Below, piece after piece: positions 17,453 to 26,335 of a DNA stretch of 64,000 bases. The DNA comes from Pelagerythrobacter sp041912895 (GTDB taxonomy: Bacteria > Pseudomonadota > Alphaproteobacteria > Sphingomonadales > Sphingomonadaceae): the NCBI RefSeq assembly GCF_041912895.1, contig NZ_JAYSGI010000001.1, forward strand, positions 1,302,001 to 1,366,000, given 5' to 3'. The stretch's first letter is position 1. Each line of letters starts with the position of its first letter. The notes under the pieces were generated by a model that was given only the letters and a program-made list of their open reading frames with translations, did not search any database and was not told the origin of the DNA. Both the position numbers and the translations under genes were made by a program.

Positions 17453-18390
17453 TCGACTACGATTTCATCTATGCCGTCGGCGGCGCGTTCTTCCTCGCCT
17501 TCGCGCTGCTGAGCGCCGCCGACCGCACCAACCCCCGGCGCTGGGGCAACGCCGCGTTCTACGCCCTGCTCGCCACCAGCTTCTGGGCCGGCGACAGGCT
17601 GGGCGACGTGGGCAACGGCGTGCTCGTGCTCGGCCTGGTGGTGGTCGCGGGCTTCAAGCTGATGGGCAAGGGCGCGCCGGCAACCACGACCGCGGAGCAG
17701 CGCGCGAGCGAGAGTGCCGCGCGCGGCAACCGGCTGTTCCTGCCCGCGCTCATCATCCCGGCAGTGGCGCTGATCGGCACGCTGGCGTTCAAGCGCTTCC
17801 CCGACCTGTTCGATCCGGGGCAGGTTACACTGGTGGCGCTGACCTTCGGCGTGCTCGCCGCATTGGCGGTCTGCTATGCCTGGTTCCGCCCGCGCCCGGT
17901 AACGCCGTTCGCCGAAGGCACGCGGCTGATGGACAGCGTCGGCTGGGCCGCGGTGCTGCCGCAGATGCTTGCCAGCCTCGGCGCGGTCTTCGCGCTCGCG
18001 GGCGTGGGCGAGGTCGTCGGCGGGATCGCGGGCGGGATCATTCCCGAAGGCAGCCTGCTGGGCGCGGTCGCGGTCTATGCGCTGGGCATGGCGCTGTTCA
18101 CGATGGTTATGGGCAACGCCTTCGCCGCTTTCCCGGTGATGTTCGCCGGGATCGGGGTGCCGGTGCTGATCGGTGCGTTCTCGGGCGATCCGATCCCGAT
18201 CGCCGCGATCGGCATGCTCGCGGGCTTCTGCGGCACGCTGATGACCCCGATGGCGGCCAACTTCAACCTCGTGCCCGCCGCGCTGCTCGAACTGAAGGAC
18301 CAGAACGCGGTGATCAAGGCGCAGATACCCACCGCGATCCCGCTCCTGCTCGCCAACATCGCGCTGATCTACGTCCTCGCCTTCGCGTGA
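17449..18390 (+). CDS. DUF979 family membrane permease subunit
   Basis: 313 residues with about nine hydrophobic segments. It begins MIDYDFIYAVGGAFFLAFALLS, and its most conserved-looking part is near the C-terminus (MGNAFAAFPVMFAGIG, GFCGTLMTPMAANFNLVPAALLELKD), a layout recalling ion-transporter superfamily proteins with re-entrant loops. This matches the DUF979 family. Its ATG overlaps the DUF969 stop. In other bacteria, as I recall, the DUF969/DUF979 pair sits beside pyroglutamyl-peptidase or oxoprolinase genes, so a pyroglutamate transporter is the best guess; it has not been shown here. Confidence 0.82.
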   Translation: MIDYDFIYAVGGAFFLAFALLSAADRTNPRRWGNAAFYALLATSFWAGDRLGDVGNGVLVLGLVVVAGFKLMGKGAPATTTAEQRASESAARGNRLFLPALIIPAVALIGTLAFKRFPDLFDPGQVTLVALTFGVLAALAVCYAWFRPRPVTPFAEGTRLMDSVGWAAVLPQMLASLGAVFALAGVGEVVGGIAGGIIPEGSLLGAVAVYALGMALFTMVMGNAFAAFPVMFAGIGVPVLIGAFSGDPIPIAAIGMLAGFCGTLMTPMAANFNLVPAALLELKDQNAVIKAQIPTAIPLLLANIALIYVLAFA

Positions 18391-18805
18391 GGTGAAACGC
18401 TAGTCACATGAATCTGACTTTCGCTTCATAAGCATTGTCATGCTGAACTTGGTTGTGCGTTGCACAGCTTCGCTTCCTGCATCCATCTCACATGCGGGGT
18501 CGCCGCTTAAAGGAGGAGAAATGGACCCTGAAACAAGTTCAGGGTGACGGTTGGTCGGTGCGAAGAACTTTGTTTCCAACATACCAGCGAGCGCGAAACG
18601 ATTTTCCTACAGCCCGCCCGTCCTGCTAGCAGGGGCGGATGACCGTGCGTTTGCCCTGCCCTTCGCTCGCCGCGATCCCCCACTCGTGGAAGGTGACAAA
18701 GTACACGCCCGCATCGGTGGCGCGCGGTGATGGATTCGCGTGTATTTTCCGCGCGTTGTCTCCCGCGCAACGACGACGGGAAAGTTTTTTGAAGGGGGTG
18801 GGTCT
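18391..18805. other. 415-bp intergenic region
   Basis: Between DUF979 and the DUF2891 gene. It contains an imperfect palindromic repeat element (18437-18548, listed separately) and, from about 18640, sequence that probably includes the promoter of the next gene. I see no further gene. A tiny frame with a strong ribosome-site look-alike inside the repeat (ATG at 18521) is only eight codons and is part of the repeat. Confidence 0.6.
18437..18548. repeat. Palindromic intergenic repeat element (TTCAG-type)
   Basis: The ends are inverted copies: GTCATGCTGAACTTG (18437-18451) and CAAGTTCAGGGTGAC (18534-18548), matching 13 of 15 when one is reversed. From memory, many alphaproteobacterial genomes carry dispersed intergenic repeats with these ends and a GCATCCATCTC interior, also visible here. 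Only one copy is in the window, so its repetitive nature is inferred. Confidence 0.5.
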
Positions 18806-19810
18806 GTGGTCCACGGCGCGCCGGATCTCGCCGCAATGCTGACCGAAAATCACGCCCGCAGCTTCGCGGCGATGACGCTGGGTCATCTCGGCCTGCGCTA
18901 CCCCTACAAGCTCGATTTCGTGCTCACCGGGCCGGAGGACGCGGTCGAGCCTGCCGAACTGCACCCGATCTTTCACGGCAGCTTCGACTGGCATTCGTGC
19001 GTCCACGGCTGGTGGCAGGTGCTGCGGCTCGCGCGGCTGTTTTCCGCCATGCCCGAAACCGCGGACATTCGCGCGCGCGCCGACGCGATGCTGGTGCCGG
19101 GAAAGGTCGCGGGCGAGCTCGCGCGGCTCGACCGGCCCTACAGCGCCGGGTTCGAGCGGCCCTACGGCTGGGGCTGGCTGCTCGCGCTGCATGCCGAGGC
19201 CGCGCGGCACGAGGCCGGGTGGGCGGACGCGCTCGAACCGCTCGCGCTGCGCTTCGCCGCGATGTTCGCCGATCACCTGCCCCGGCTGACCTACCCGATC
19301 ACCGTGGGCACGCACTACAACACCGCCTTCGCGCTCACGCTTGCGCTGGAATGGGCCGAGGGGCGCGACCCGGCGCTCGCCGGCCTCATTGGCGAGCGGG
19401 CGCGGCACTGGTTCGGCGACCGGCGCGACTATCGCGGGTGGGAGCCGGGCGGCGACGAGTTCCTCTCGCCCGCCCTCACCGCCGCGCTGCTGATGAGCCG
19501 GGTGATGGAACGCGGGGAGTTCGCGGACTGGTTCGCCGCGTTCCTGCCCCACGCCGACGATCGCGAGCCCGCGATGCTGTTCGCGCCAGTCCACGTCTCC
19601 GACCGCAGCGACGGCAAGATCGCGCACCTCGACGGGCTCAATCTCAGCCGCGCCTGGTGCTGGCGCGCGATCGGCCGGGCGCTCGGCGAGCCGGAGCGCT
19701 TCGCCCCGGTGGCCGACGCGCACATCGCCGCCAGCCTGCCGCATATCGGCGAGGACTACATGGGCAGCCACTGGCTCGCCAGCTTCGCCCTCCTCGCGCT
19801 GGAGGGCTAG
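18806..19810 (+). CDS. DUF2891 family protein
   Basis: 334 residues from the GTG at 18806, chosen for GAAGGGGG about 8 nt upstream; an ATG at 18836 is the alternative. Soluble and rich in Trp, His and Tyr; motifs HPIFHGSFDWHSCVHGWWQVLRL and RPYGWGWLLALHAEA, YPITVGTHYNTAFAL and GSHWLASFALLALEG are spread along an all-alpha pattern, as in DUF2891. Function unknown; the fold suggests an alpha/alpha toroid such as seen in sugar- or peptide-modifying enzymes. It follows the 5-oxoprolinase and DUF969/DUF979 genes, a neighbourhood I recall from other sphingomonads. Its TAG overlaps the stop codon of the convergent next gene. Confidence 0.82.
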   Translation: MVHGAPDLAAMLTENHARSFAAMTLGHLGLRYPYKLDFVLTGPEDAVEPAELHPIFHGSFDWHSCVHGWWQVLRLARLFSAMPETADIRARADAMLVPGKVAGELARLDRPYSAGFERPYGWGWLLALHAEAARHEAGWADALEPLALRFAAMFADHLPRLTYPITVGTHYNTAFALTLALEWAEGRDPALAGLIGERARHWFGDRRDYRGWEPGGDEFLSPALTAALLMSRVMERGEFADWFAAFLPHADDREPAMLFAPVHVSDRSDGKIAHLDGLNLSRAWCWRAIGRALGEPERFAPVADAHIAASLPHIGEDYMGSHWLASFALLALEG

Positions 19811-22800
19811 TTCGTCTCCGCGATATTGTCGTCGGAGTTGCGGTCGATGTACTTGTTGTACGGGTCGATCCCCGCGTAGCTCGGCCTTTCCTCGGTGATC
19901 ACACGGATCGTCTGCTCGCCCGACCGGATCGGCCGCCGCTCCATGAACAGCACGTTGTCGCGGTCGAACGCGCCCTGCCCCGGCCGCGCGGTGAACAGGC
20001 CGATCTCGATCACGTCGTCGAGCCGCGCCCTGGTCTCCTTGCCCTTGCCGTCGGCATAGAACTTGTCCGCCGCGACCGTCAGGGTGGTCTCGAAGCGGCC
20101 ATCGGGCAATTCGCGCACGGTCGCGCTCTCGGCTTTCAGATCGTAGAGCGTAATCCGCTGGAGCAGGTCCTGCACCAGCTGCCGCTCACGCTCGTTACGC
20201 GCAAGGCCGAGGAAGCCGTTCACAAGATCGCGCGAGGTGGCATAGGGCGGCCCCTGGAAGCGATAGCGGTCGAGCAGGCCGGCGAGCATCGCGTTCACCC
20301 GGTCCTCGCCCAGCCGGTCCTGCAGCAGGTACATGACCACCGAGCCCTTGCGGTAATGGATGTACGACTGGTTCTCGACCCGCTCGAGCGGCAGTTCCTC
20401 GATCACCTCGCCGCCGCGCGCCGAAAGGTAGCTGTCGAGCTCGAACTTGAGGAAGCGGCGGATCTTGTCCTCGCCGTACAGCTCCTTCATCACCATCAGC
20501 GCCGAATACTGCGCCAGCGTCTCGACCATGATCGTGCCGCCCTGCTGGTCGGCGCTGATAAGCTGGTGCGCCCAGTACTGGTGGGCCATCTCGTGCGCGG
20601 TGACGTAGGTGACGTAATCGATGCTTTCCTCGTCGGCGTTGTCGGCGATGAACCCGATCGATTCCGAATAGGGCATCGTCCCGGCGAAAGCCTGCGCGAA
20701 CGAGGCATAGCCGGGGAACTCGACGATCCGCGCATGCGAGAACTGATAGGGCCCGAAATTGGCACGGTAATAGCCGAGCGCACGCTCCATCGCGTCAAGC
20801 ATGCGGTCGACGTTGAAGTCGTGCGCGGCGTGGTAGAACACCTGCAGGTCGACCCCGTCCGCCATCCGCTCGCGCAGCGCGTAATCGGCCGACTGGATCG
20901 AGAAGAACGACAGGATCGGGCTGTCCGAGACGAACCGGGCCACGCGCCGCCCGTCCACCACTTCATCCGACACGCGCACGCCCGGCGCGATCGGCGTCTG
21001 GCCCGGAACGGTCGAGATCGTGATGTCGGCGGTCACCCAGTCGGCATTGCCGACGTAGTTGCGGTCGCGCGCGCTTTCGTCCTCGAGCTTGGCCGGGCGC
21101 AGTTCGGCCGGCAGATCGTATTTGCGGCGCGTCGCCCGGTCCTGCAGCAGGCCCGAGCGGTCCATCCCGATCACCGGGGCGAATTCGCCATTGTTGAGGA
21201 AGGTGCCGTTTCTGACCAGCCGCGTATCGTTGCCCGTGGTGCGGAAGCCGCGCTGCCAGCGGCGCGTCTCGAACGTCAGGTCCGCGGTCGCACCGGGCGC
21301 CAGCGGCTCCGCGAATTCGTAGATGCGATAGCGGTTTTCGGCATCGTTCATCGCCAGGCGCGCGCCGGGAACCGTGATGTCGAGAATCTCCGCGTTGGGA
21401 TCGGGCAGGCGCACATGAAGTTGCGCGATCGGCGCGTCGGTGTCGTTGACCAGCGCGTAACGGCCGCGCGCGACCATCCGGCCTTCGTTGGGATAGAGAT
21501 CGACCCGCATCGTCACATCGGTCAGCGCGGGTTGCGCGAGATTCTCGTACTTCAGGTACTTCTTCTCATAGGCGGCGAGTTGCGCTTCGTTGTCGTCCTG
21601 CGTGCGGTATTCCTCGACCACGTTCATCTGGTTGAACAGGAATGCTCCGCTCCCCGCCGCAACCAGCAGCGCAGCGCCCAGCAAGGCGCCAGCAGGCGAC
21701 ACCAGCCGCCGGGGCAGGCTGCGCAGACGCGGCATGAGCGCGCCATCCGCCCCGCGCCGCCAGAGCAGATGCGCGAGCACCGCGAGCACGAGTGCGAAGG
21801 CGCCCCAGTACAGTCGCAGCCACCACCCCATCGCCCAGCCGACGTCGGCCCCGTTGATGTCCGATACCGGATTCGAGCCCGTGCTGCCGTAGAGATAGAG
21901 CGGATGCTCGAAGCCCATGCTGGAGAGCACGATCGTGGCGACGAGGTACACTACCATGATGCCCCAGCCGACGTACTTGTTGGGGCTGAGCGCCTGGATG
22001 AACACCGCCAGCACGGCGAGGATCACCATATCGACCGACATCGGCAGGATATACCAGGCGAAGTATTTCCCCAGTTCGAAGTCGGCATAGCCACGGATGA
22101 GTTGGATCAACATCGCCGCGACCACCGAGATCAGCAGCGTGGTGAGCAGGACCAGCGCCACCGCGATCGTCTTGGGCACCATGTACGACCAGCCGGGCAC
22201 CGATGTGGAATCGACGATCTCGTGCATCTTGCGCTCGCGGTCGCGCCAGACCAGTTCGCCGCCATAGTAGATCGCGATGATGATCGGGATCAGCAGGAAG
22301 CTGCCGAAAAGCGGTTGGATCAGCGCGAAAGTGACCGGCCGCGCGGGCGTGCCGTAGAGTTCGTTGCCGAAATAGAGCGCGCTGCCCGCGTTGAAGAGAC
22401 CGATCAGCAGCAACACGAAGAACGCCGGGCTGCGGAACACCTGGCCCATCTCGAACCGGGTACGCACGAACAGCCGCGCCCAGCCGGCCCGCGCGGGATC
22501 GAGCGCCGGCAATCTGTCGACGATCACCGGATCGCCCGCGGCCAGCTTCGCCTCCTTCTTCGCCTTGCGCTGCGACAGGCCTTTCTCGCCGAAGCGGAAG
22601 CGCCAGTAGGCGAAAGCGAGCGCGAGCAGCGCGAAGCCGAGCCAGATCAGCCGGTTCCACAGAATCATTCCGCCGAGCGTCGGCACCTGAGTATTCGATT
22701 CCGCAGCGGTCCAATACCGCGTGGTTTCGAACAGGGCCGCCAGCCCGAAAGGCTCGGCGAAGCCGGCGAAGTCGCGCAGTTCCGGCTGCGAGCCGACCAC

Positions 22801-23379
22801 CGCGGTGAACACGATGTACAGCACCAGGAACAGCACGACGGCGACGTAAGTGTACATCATCGACCGCGTCACGGTAGCGATCGCGAAGAACAGCGCGCTG
22901 GTCATGACGATATTGGGCAGCGCGAAGGCGAGATAGGCGGCGGCGTAGTCTCCGATCCGGTTCGGCCCCAGCGTCTCGCCATCGACCCACGGCATCAGCG
23001 ATCCGAGCCAGATCGCCAGCGGCACGACGAGAAACGCGGCGAGCGCGGCAAGCAGCGATCCGGCGAAGCGCCCGATCAGGTAATCGAACTTGCTGACCCT
23101 GGTCGAACGGACCATCGGGCCGAAGCCGCTTTCCTCGTCGCGCACGATCACGTTGGAGACGAACGCGGTGGTGACGAACATGTAGAACAGCGTCAGGATC
23201 AGCTGCGTCTGGACGATCGCCAGCGGGCTGTTGACGTGGATGTTGCCTCCGCCGCCGATCTGGATGTCGTCGCTCGTCGCGGCGCCGAAAGTCAGCAGGA
23301 AGAACAGGATCGTCGCGACCCAGAACACCGGGTTGCGGAACTGGTAGCGCAGCTCGAAGCCGGCGATCTTGGCGAACAT
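19807..23379 (-). CDS. ABC permease fused to M1-family metallopeptidase
   Basis: 1190 residues. The ATG at 23379 starts MFAKIAGFELRYQFRNP, typical of ABC-2 permeases that begin with an amphipathic helix. About 12 membrane segments fill residues 1-620 in two similar blocks, each starting with a FELRYQF/RTRFEMGQVF-like sequence. After about residue 640 comes a soluble M1 aminopeptidase region with HEMAH near residue 928 and a Glu 18 residues on (IMVETLAQY), the complete HExxH-x18-E zinc site. The partner ATPase is directly upstream. Such fusions may degrade or export peptides at the membrane. The substrate is unknown, and the peptidase is probably periplasmic. Confidence 0.88.
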   Translation of the reverse strand: MFAKIAGFELRYQFRNPVFWVATILFFLLTFGAATSDDIQIGGGGNIHVNSPLAIVQTQLILTLFYMFVTTAFVSNVIVRDEESGFGPMVRSTRVSKFDYLIGRFAGSLLAALAAFLVVPLAIWLGSLMPWVDGETLGPNRIGDYAAAYLAFALPNIVMTSALFFAIATVTRSMMYTYVAVVLFLVLYIVFTAVVGSQPELRDFAGFAEPFGLAALFETTRYWTAAESNTQVPTLGGMILWNRLIWLGFALLALAFAYWRFRFGEKGLSQRKAKKEAKLAAGDPVIVDRLPALDPARAGWARLFVRTRFEMGQVFRSPAFFVLLLIGLFNAGSALYFGNELYGTPARPVTFALIQPLFGSFLLIPIIIAIYYGGELVWRDRERKMHEIVDSTSVPGWSYMVPKTIAVALVLLTTLLISVVAAMLIQLIRGYADFELGKYFAWYILPMSVDMVILAVLAVFIQALSPNKYVGWGIMVVYLVATIVLSSMGFEHPLYLYGSTGSNPVSDINGADVGWAMGWWLRLYWGAFALVLAVLAHLLWRRGADGALMPRLRSLPRRLVSPAGALLGAALLVAAGSGAFLFNQMNVVEEYRTQDDNEAQLAAYEKKYLKYENLAQPALTDVTMRVDLYPNEGRMVARGRYALVNDTDAPIAQLHVRLPDPNAEILDITVPGARLAMNDAENRYRIYEFAEPLAPGATADLTFETRRWQRGFRTTGNDTRLVRNGTFLNNGEFAPVIGMDRSGLLQDRATRRKYDLPAELRPAKLEDESARDRNYVGNADWVTADITISTVPGQTPIAPGVRVSDEVVDGRRVARFVSDSPILSFFSIQSADYALRERMADGVDLQVFYHAAHDFNVDRMLDAMERALGYYRANFGPYQFSHARIVEFPGYASFAQAFAGTMPYSESIGFIADNADEESIDYVTYVTAHEMAHQYWAHQLISADQQGGTIMVETLAQYSALMVMKELYGEDKIRRFLKFELDSYLSARGGEVIEELPLERVENQSYIHYRKGSVVMYLLQDRLGEDRVNAMLAGLLDRYRFQGPPYATSRDLVNGFLGLARNERERQLVQDLLQRITLYDLKAESATVRELPDGRFETTLTVAADKFYADGKGKETRARLDDVIEIGLFTARPGQGAFDRDNVLFMERRPIRSGEQTIRVITEERPSYAGIDPYNKYIDRNSDDNIAETN

Positions 23380-23390
23380 GGCCCGGCCCC

Positions 23391-24290
23391 TCAGGCTGCG
23401 AGGTCTTCGGCGGTCAGGCCGCGGCGGGTGGTCGCGAGCGTGGAGAAATAGACATCCTCCAGCCCACCTTCGACCGGCGCGAAGCCTTCGCCCGGATCGC
23501 TTTCGGACAGGATGTGGACGATCGTGTTGCCCGCGAACAGGCGCGTGGAAATCACTTCGTAGCGCTCGCGGTAGGAATCGAGTTCGCCGCGCGCGATGGT
23601 CTTGGCCCAGACGGTTCCGCGCGCCCGCTCGATCAGTTCGCGCGGCGCGCCTTCCAGCCGGATGCGGCCGTCGACGATCACCGCCATGCGCGGGCACAGG
23701 TCGGCGACGTCCTCGACGATATGGGTGGAGAGGATCACGACGACGTTCTCGCCGATCTCGGCCAGCAGGTTGAGGAAGCGGTTGCGCTCTTCGGGGTCGA
23801 GCCCGGCGGTCGGTTCGTCGACGATGATCAGTTCGGGGTTGCCGATCAGCGCCTGGGCGATGCCGAAACGCTGGCGCATGCCGCCCGAAAAGCCCGCGAT
23901 CGCCTTCTTGCGCACCGCCCACAGGTTGGTCTGGTTGAGCAGCGTCTCGACCGTGGCCTTGCGGTCGGCGGCCGATGCCACACCCTTCAGCACGGCCATG
24001 TGATCGAGCATGTCGTAGGCCGAAACGCGCGGATAGACGCCGAAATCCTGCGGTAGGTAGCCGAGCCGCTCGCGCAGCCTCTCGGGCTCGGCCAGCACGT
24101 CGATATCGCCGAAGCGGATCGCGCCGGATGTGGGCGTCTGCAGCGTCGCGACGGTGCGCATCAGGGTGGACTTGCCCGCGCCGTTCGGCCCCAGCAATCC
24201 GAACATGCCCTTGGGGATCGACAGCGTCACCTCATCGAGCGCGCGTGTTCCGTTGGGATAGACGTGGGTGACGTCGGTCAGTTCGAGCAT
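23391..24290 (-). CDS. ABC transporter ATP-binding protein
   Basis: 299 residues. The ATG at 24290 follows AGGAGGG at a suitable distance. Walker A GPNGAGKST (34-42), Q-loop in LPQDFG, signature FSGGM (134-138) and Walker B LIIVDEPTAGLDPEE (153-167) are intact, with the H-loop His in STHIVED. The C-terminal 80 residues are the regulatory extension usual for ABC-2 exporter ATPases. It lies 11 nt upstream of the permease/M1 peptidase fusion and should power it. It is divergent from the acyl-CoA dehydrogenase gene at 24439. Confidence 0.93.
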   Translation of the reverse strand: MLELTDVTHVYPNGTRALDEVTLSIPKGMFGLLGPNGAGKSTLMRTVATLQTPTSGAIRFGDIDVLAEPERLRERLGYLPQDFGVYPRVSAYDMLDHMAVLKGVASAADRKATVETLLNQTNLWAVRKKAIAGFSGGMRQRFGIAQALIGNPELIIVDEPTAGLDPEERNRFLNLLAEIGENVVVILSTHIVEDVADLCPRMAVIVDGRIRLEGAPRELIERARGTVWAKTIARGELDSYRERYEVISTRLFAGNTIVHILSESDPGEGFAPVEGGLEDVYFSTLATTRRGLTAEDLAA

Positions 24291-24438
24291 GTGGGGTCCC
24301 TCCTGTCCGGCGAGGGTAGGGTTTGGCGGCCACATGGTAAAGCGGCGTTGGTCGAGCGGTATGGGTCGTTCAACATCGCGCTTGCGCCCTGCGCGCCATT
24401 ACGCGAACGACGGTCACGCGCAACGAGGACGATCGCGG

Positions 24439-25608
24439 ATGGACCTGAGCCCCTACGACAGCGAAGATTTTCCCGAGATCCGCGAAGGCGTGCGGCGGCT
24501 GTGTGCGCGCTTTCCCGGCGAATACTGGCGGCGGCTCGACGCGGCGCGCGAATATCCGAGCGAATTCGTTGCCGCGCTGACCGCGGCGGGCTGGCTTTCG
24601 GTGCTGATCCCCGAGGAATACGGCGGTTCGGGCCTCGGCCTGTCGGCGGCTGCGGCGGTGCTCGAGACGATCCAGGCCGAAGGCTGCAACGGCGGCGCGT
24701 GCCACGCGCAGATGTACATCATGGGCACGATCCAGCGCCACGGATCGGACGACCAGAAGCGCGCGTATCTGCCGCGCATCGCGAGCGGGGAACTGCGGTT
24801 GCAGGCATTCGGCGTCACCGAGCCGGCGAGCGGGACCGATACGACGGCGCTGCGCACCACGGCGGTGCGCGACGGCGATCACTATGTCGTCAACGGGCAG
24901 AAGATCTGGACCAGCCGGGCCGAACATTCGGACCTGATGCTCCTGCTCGCCCGCACCACCCCGCGCGAGGACGCGGCGAAGAAGACCGAGGGACTGTCCA
25001 CCTTCATCGTCGACATGCGCGAAGTGGTGGGCACATCGCTCACCATCCGCCCGATCCGCACGATGATGAACCACGCCAGCACCGAAGTCTTCTTCGACGA
25101 CGTGCGCATTCCCGCGAGCGCGCTGGTGGGCGAGGAAGGGAAAGGCTTCCGCTACATCCTCTCGGGCATGAACGCCGAACGCACGCTGATCGCCGCCGAA
25201 TGCGTCGGCGACGCCAAGTGGTTCATCGGCAAGGCGGCCGCCTATGCCGGAGAACGGCAGGTGTTCGGTCGCGCGATCGGCGCCAACCAGGGTGTGTCGT
25301 TCCCGATCGCCCGTGCCTACGCCAACATGCGCGCGGCCGAACTGATGGTGCATGAAGCGGCGCGGCTCTACGAAGCGGGCAAGCCGATGGGCACCGAAGC
25401 CAACATGGCCAAGATGCTCGCCGCCGACGCCTCGGTGGAAGCGGGCAACGCCTGCATCCAGACGCATGGCGGGTTCGGCTTCGCCGAGGAATACGACATC
25501 GAGCGCAAGTTCCGCGAGACGCGGCTATATCAGGTGGCGCCGATCTCGACCAACCTGATCCTCGCCTACCTCGCCGAACACGTGCTCGGCATGCCGCGAA
25601 GCTATTGA
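24439..25608 (+). CDS. Acyl-CoA dehydrogenase
   Basis: 389 residues. The ATG at 24439 (MDLSPYDSEDFPEIR) gives the usual domain start. Motifs include VLIPEEYGGSGLG, FGVTEPASGTDTTALRTTA, VNGQKIWTSRAEHSD, and THGGFGFAEEYDIERKFRETRLYQVAPISTNLI. The usual C-terminal catalytic Glu position (YEGT/S) is replaced by VAPIS, while NAERTLIAAE near residue 250 could carry the alternative Glu. The substrate is not evident. Its stop overlaps the convergent TetR gene by 7 nt. Confidence 0.91.
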   Translation: MDLSPYDSEDFPEIREGVRRLCARFPGEYWRRLDAAREYPSEFVAALTAAGWLSVLIPEEYGGSGLGLSAAAAVLETIQAEGCNGGACHAQMYIMGTIQRHGSDDQKRAYLPRIASGELRLQAFGVTEPASGTDTTALRTTAVRDGDHYVVNGQKIWTSRAEHSDLMLLLARTTPREDAAKKTEGLSTFIVDMREVVGTSLTIRPIRTMMNHASTEVFFDDVRIPASALVGEEGKGFRYILSGMNAERTLIAAECVGDAKWFIGKAAAYAGERQVFGRAIGANQGVSFPIARAYANMRAAELMVHEAARLYEAGKPMGTEANMAKMLAADASVEAGNACIQTHGGFGFAEEYDIERKFRETRLYQVAPISTNLILAYLAEHVLGMPRSY

Positions 25609-26240
25609 GCGCGAGCCGGGTGGGCGGCGCCGGCGAATCCGGCGCCCCGGCAGAAGAAATCGGTTCGCTCGCGCAACCGGTCCGGCGAAAGCTGCCCCCC
25701 GGCGCCGTGGCTGATCGCTTCGGTCTGCAGATCGCTGACGAACAGGCCGAGGAATATTTCGGCGAGCGTTTCCGGGTCGCCCGTCATCGGGACACCCTTC
25801 GCCCGCCAGTAGACGAACAGCTCTTCGAGCGCGTCGCGCGTCCGCGTCGCGGTCCGTTCGAAGAAGCGGCGCGCGAAATCGGTGTCGTCGATGCTGCGCG
25901 CGATCACGATCCGCACCAGCGCTACGCCGTCGGGATCGAGAAACTTGTCGTGCAGCGCGTCGGCGATGCGGTGCAAGGTTCCCTCGGGGTCCAGCCCGCA
26001 GGCGGCAGCTTCGCGGATCAGCGCTTCGCCCGAGGCCGCCTTCTCGAACACGACGGCTTCGAGCAGACCGTCCTTGTTGCCGAACAGCTTGTAGACGGTC
26101 GCCATCGAGCCGCCCGCATGCTCGACGATATGGCCGAGTGTCGTGCGTTCGTAACCTTGTTCGATAAACAGCGTGCGTGCAGCCTCGACGATCGCCTGAC
26201 GGCGACGATCGAGACGGCAGAATTCGAATTCATCGATCAT
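25602..26240 (-). CDS. TetR-family repressor of the RND efflux operon
   Basis: 212 residues. The N-terminal helix-turn-helix (about 15-60: RQAIVEAARTLFIEQGYERTTLGHIVEHAGGSMATVYKLFGNKDGLL) is a clear TetR/AcrR type in short pieces (AARTLFIEQGYERTTL, ATVYKLFGNKDGL). The C-terminal ligand-binding part is all-helical. It is divergent from the RND adaptor gene; the 95-nt gap contains a GTGTAAT-N4-ATTACAC palindrome that should be its operator. It most likely represses the efflux operon and itself and is released by a pump substrate. Confidence 0.9.
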   Translation of the reverse strand: MIDEFEFCRLDRRRQAIVEAARTLFIEQGYERTTLGHIVEHAGGSMATVYKLFGNKDGLLEAVVFEKAASGEALIREAAACGLDPEGTLHRIADALHDKFLDPDGVALVRIVIARSIDDTDFARRFFERTATRTRDALEELFVYWRAKGVPMTGDPETLAEIFLGLFVSDLQTEAISHGAGGQLSPDRLRERTDFFCRGAGFAGAAHPARAQ

Positions 26241-26279
26241 GATTGTTTCGACTCCACGATTCCGGGTTGCGTGACAACC

Positions 26280-26297
26280 GTGTAATTACTATTACAC
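26280..26297. promoter_or_regulatory. Probable TetR operator
   Basis: GTGTAAT (26280-26286), spacer TACT, ATTACAC (26291-26297): a perfect 7-bp inverted repeat between the divergent TetR and RND adaptor genes, 39 nt from each start codon. Size and position fit a TetR/AcrR-family dimer site controlling both directions. Confidence 0.7.
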
Positions 26298-26335
26298 CTT
26301 CGCACCTGCACAAAACCTGACTGAAAGCCCTCGCG

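Noticed and set aside
18521..18547. Eight-codon frame with a perfect-looking Shine-Dalgarno site in the palindromic repeat
   Set aside because: Too short, and it is made of the repeat's conserved end sequence.
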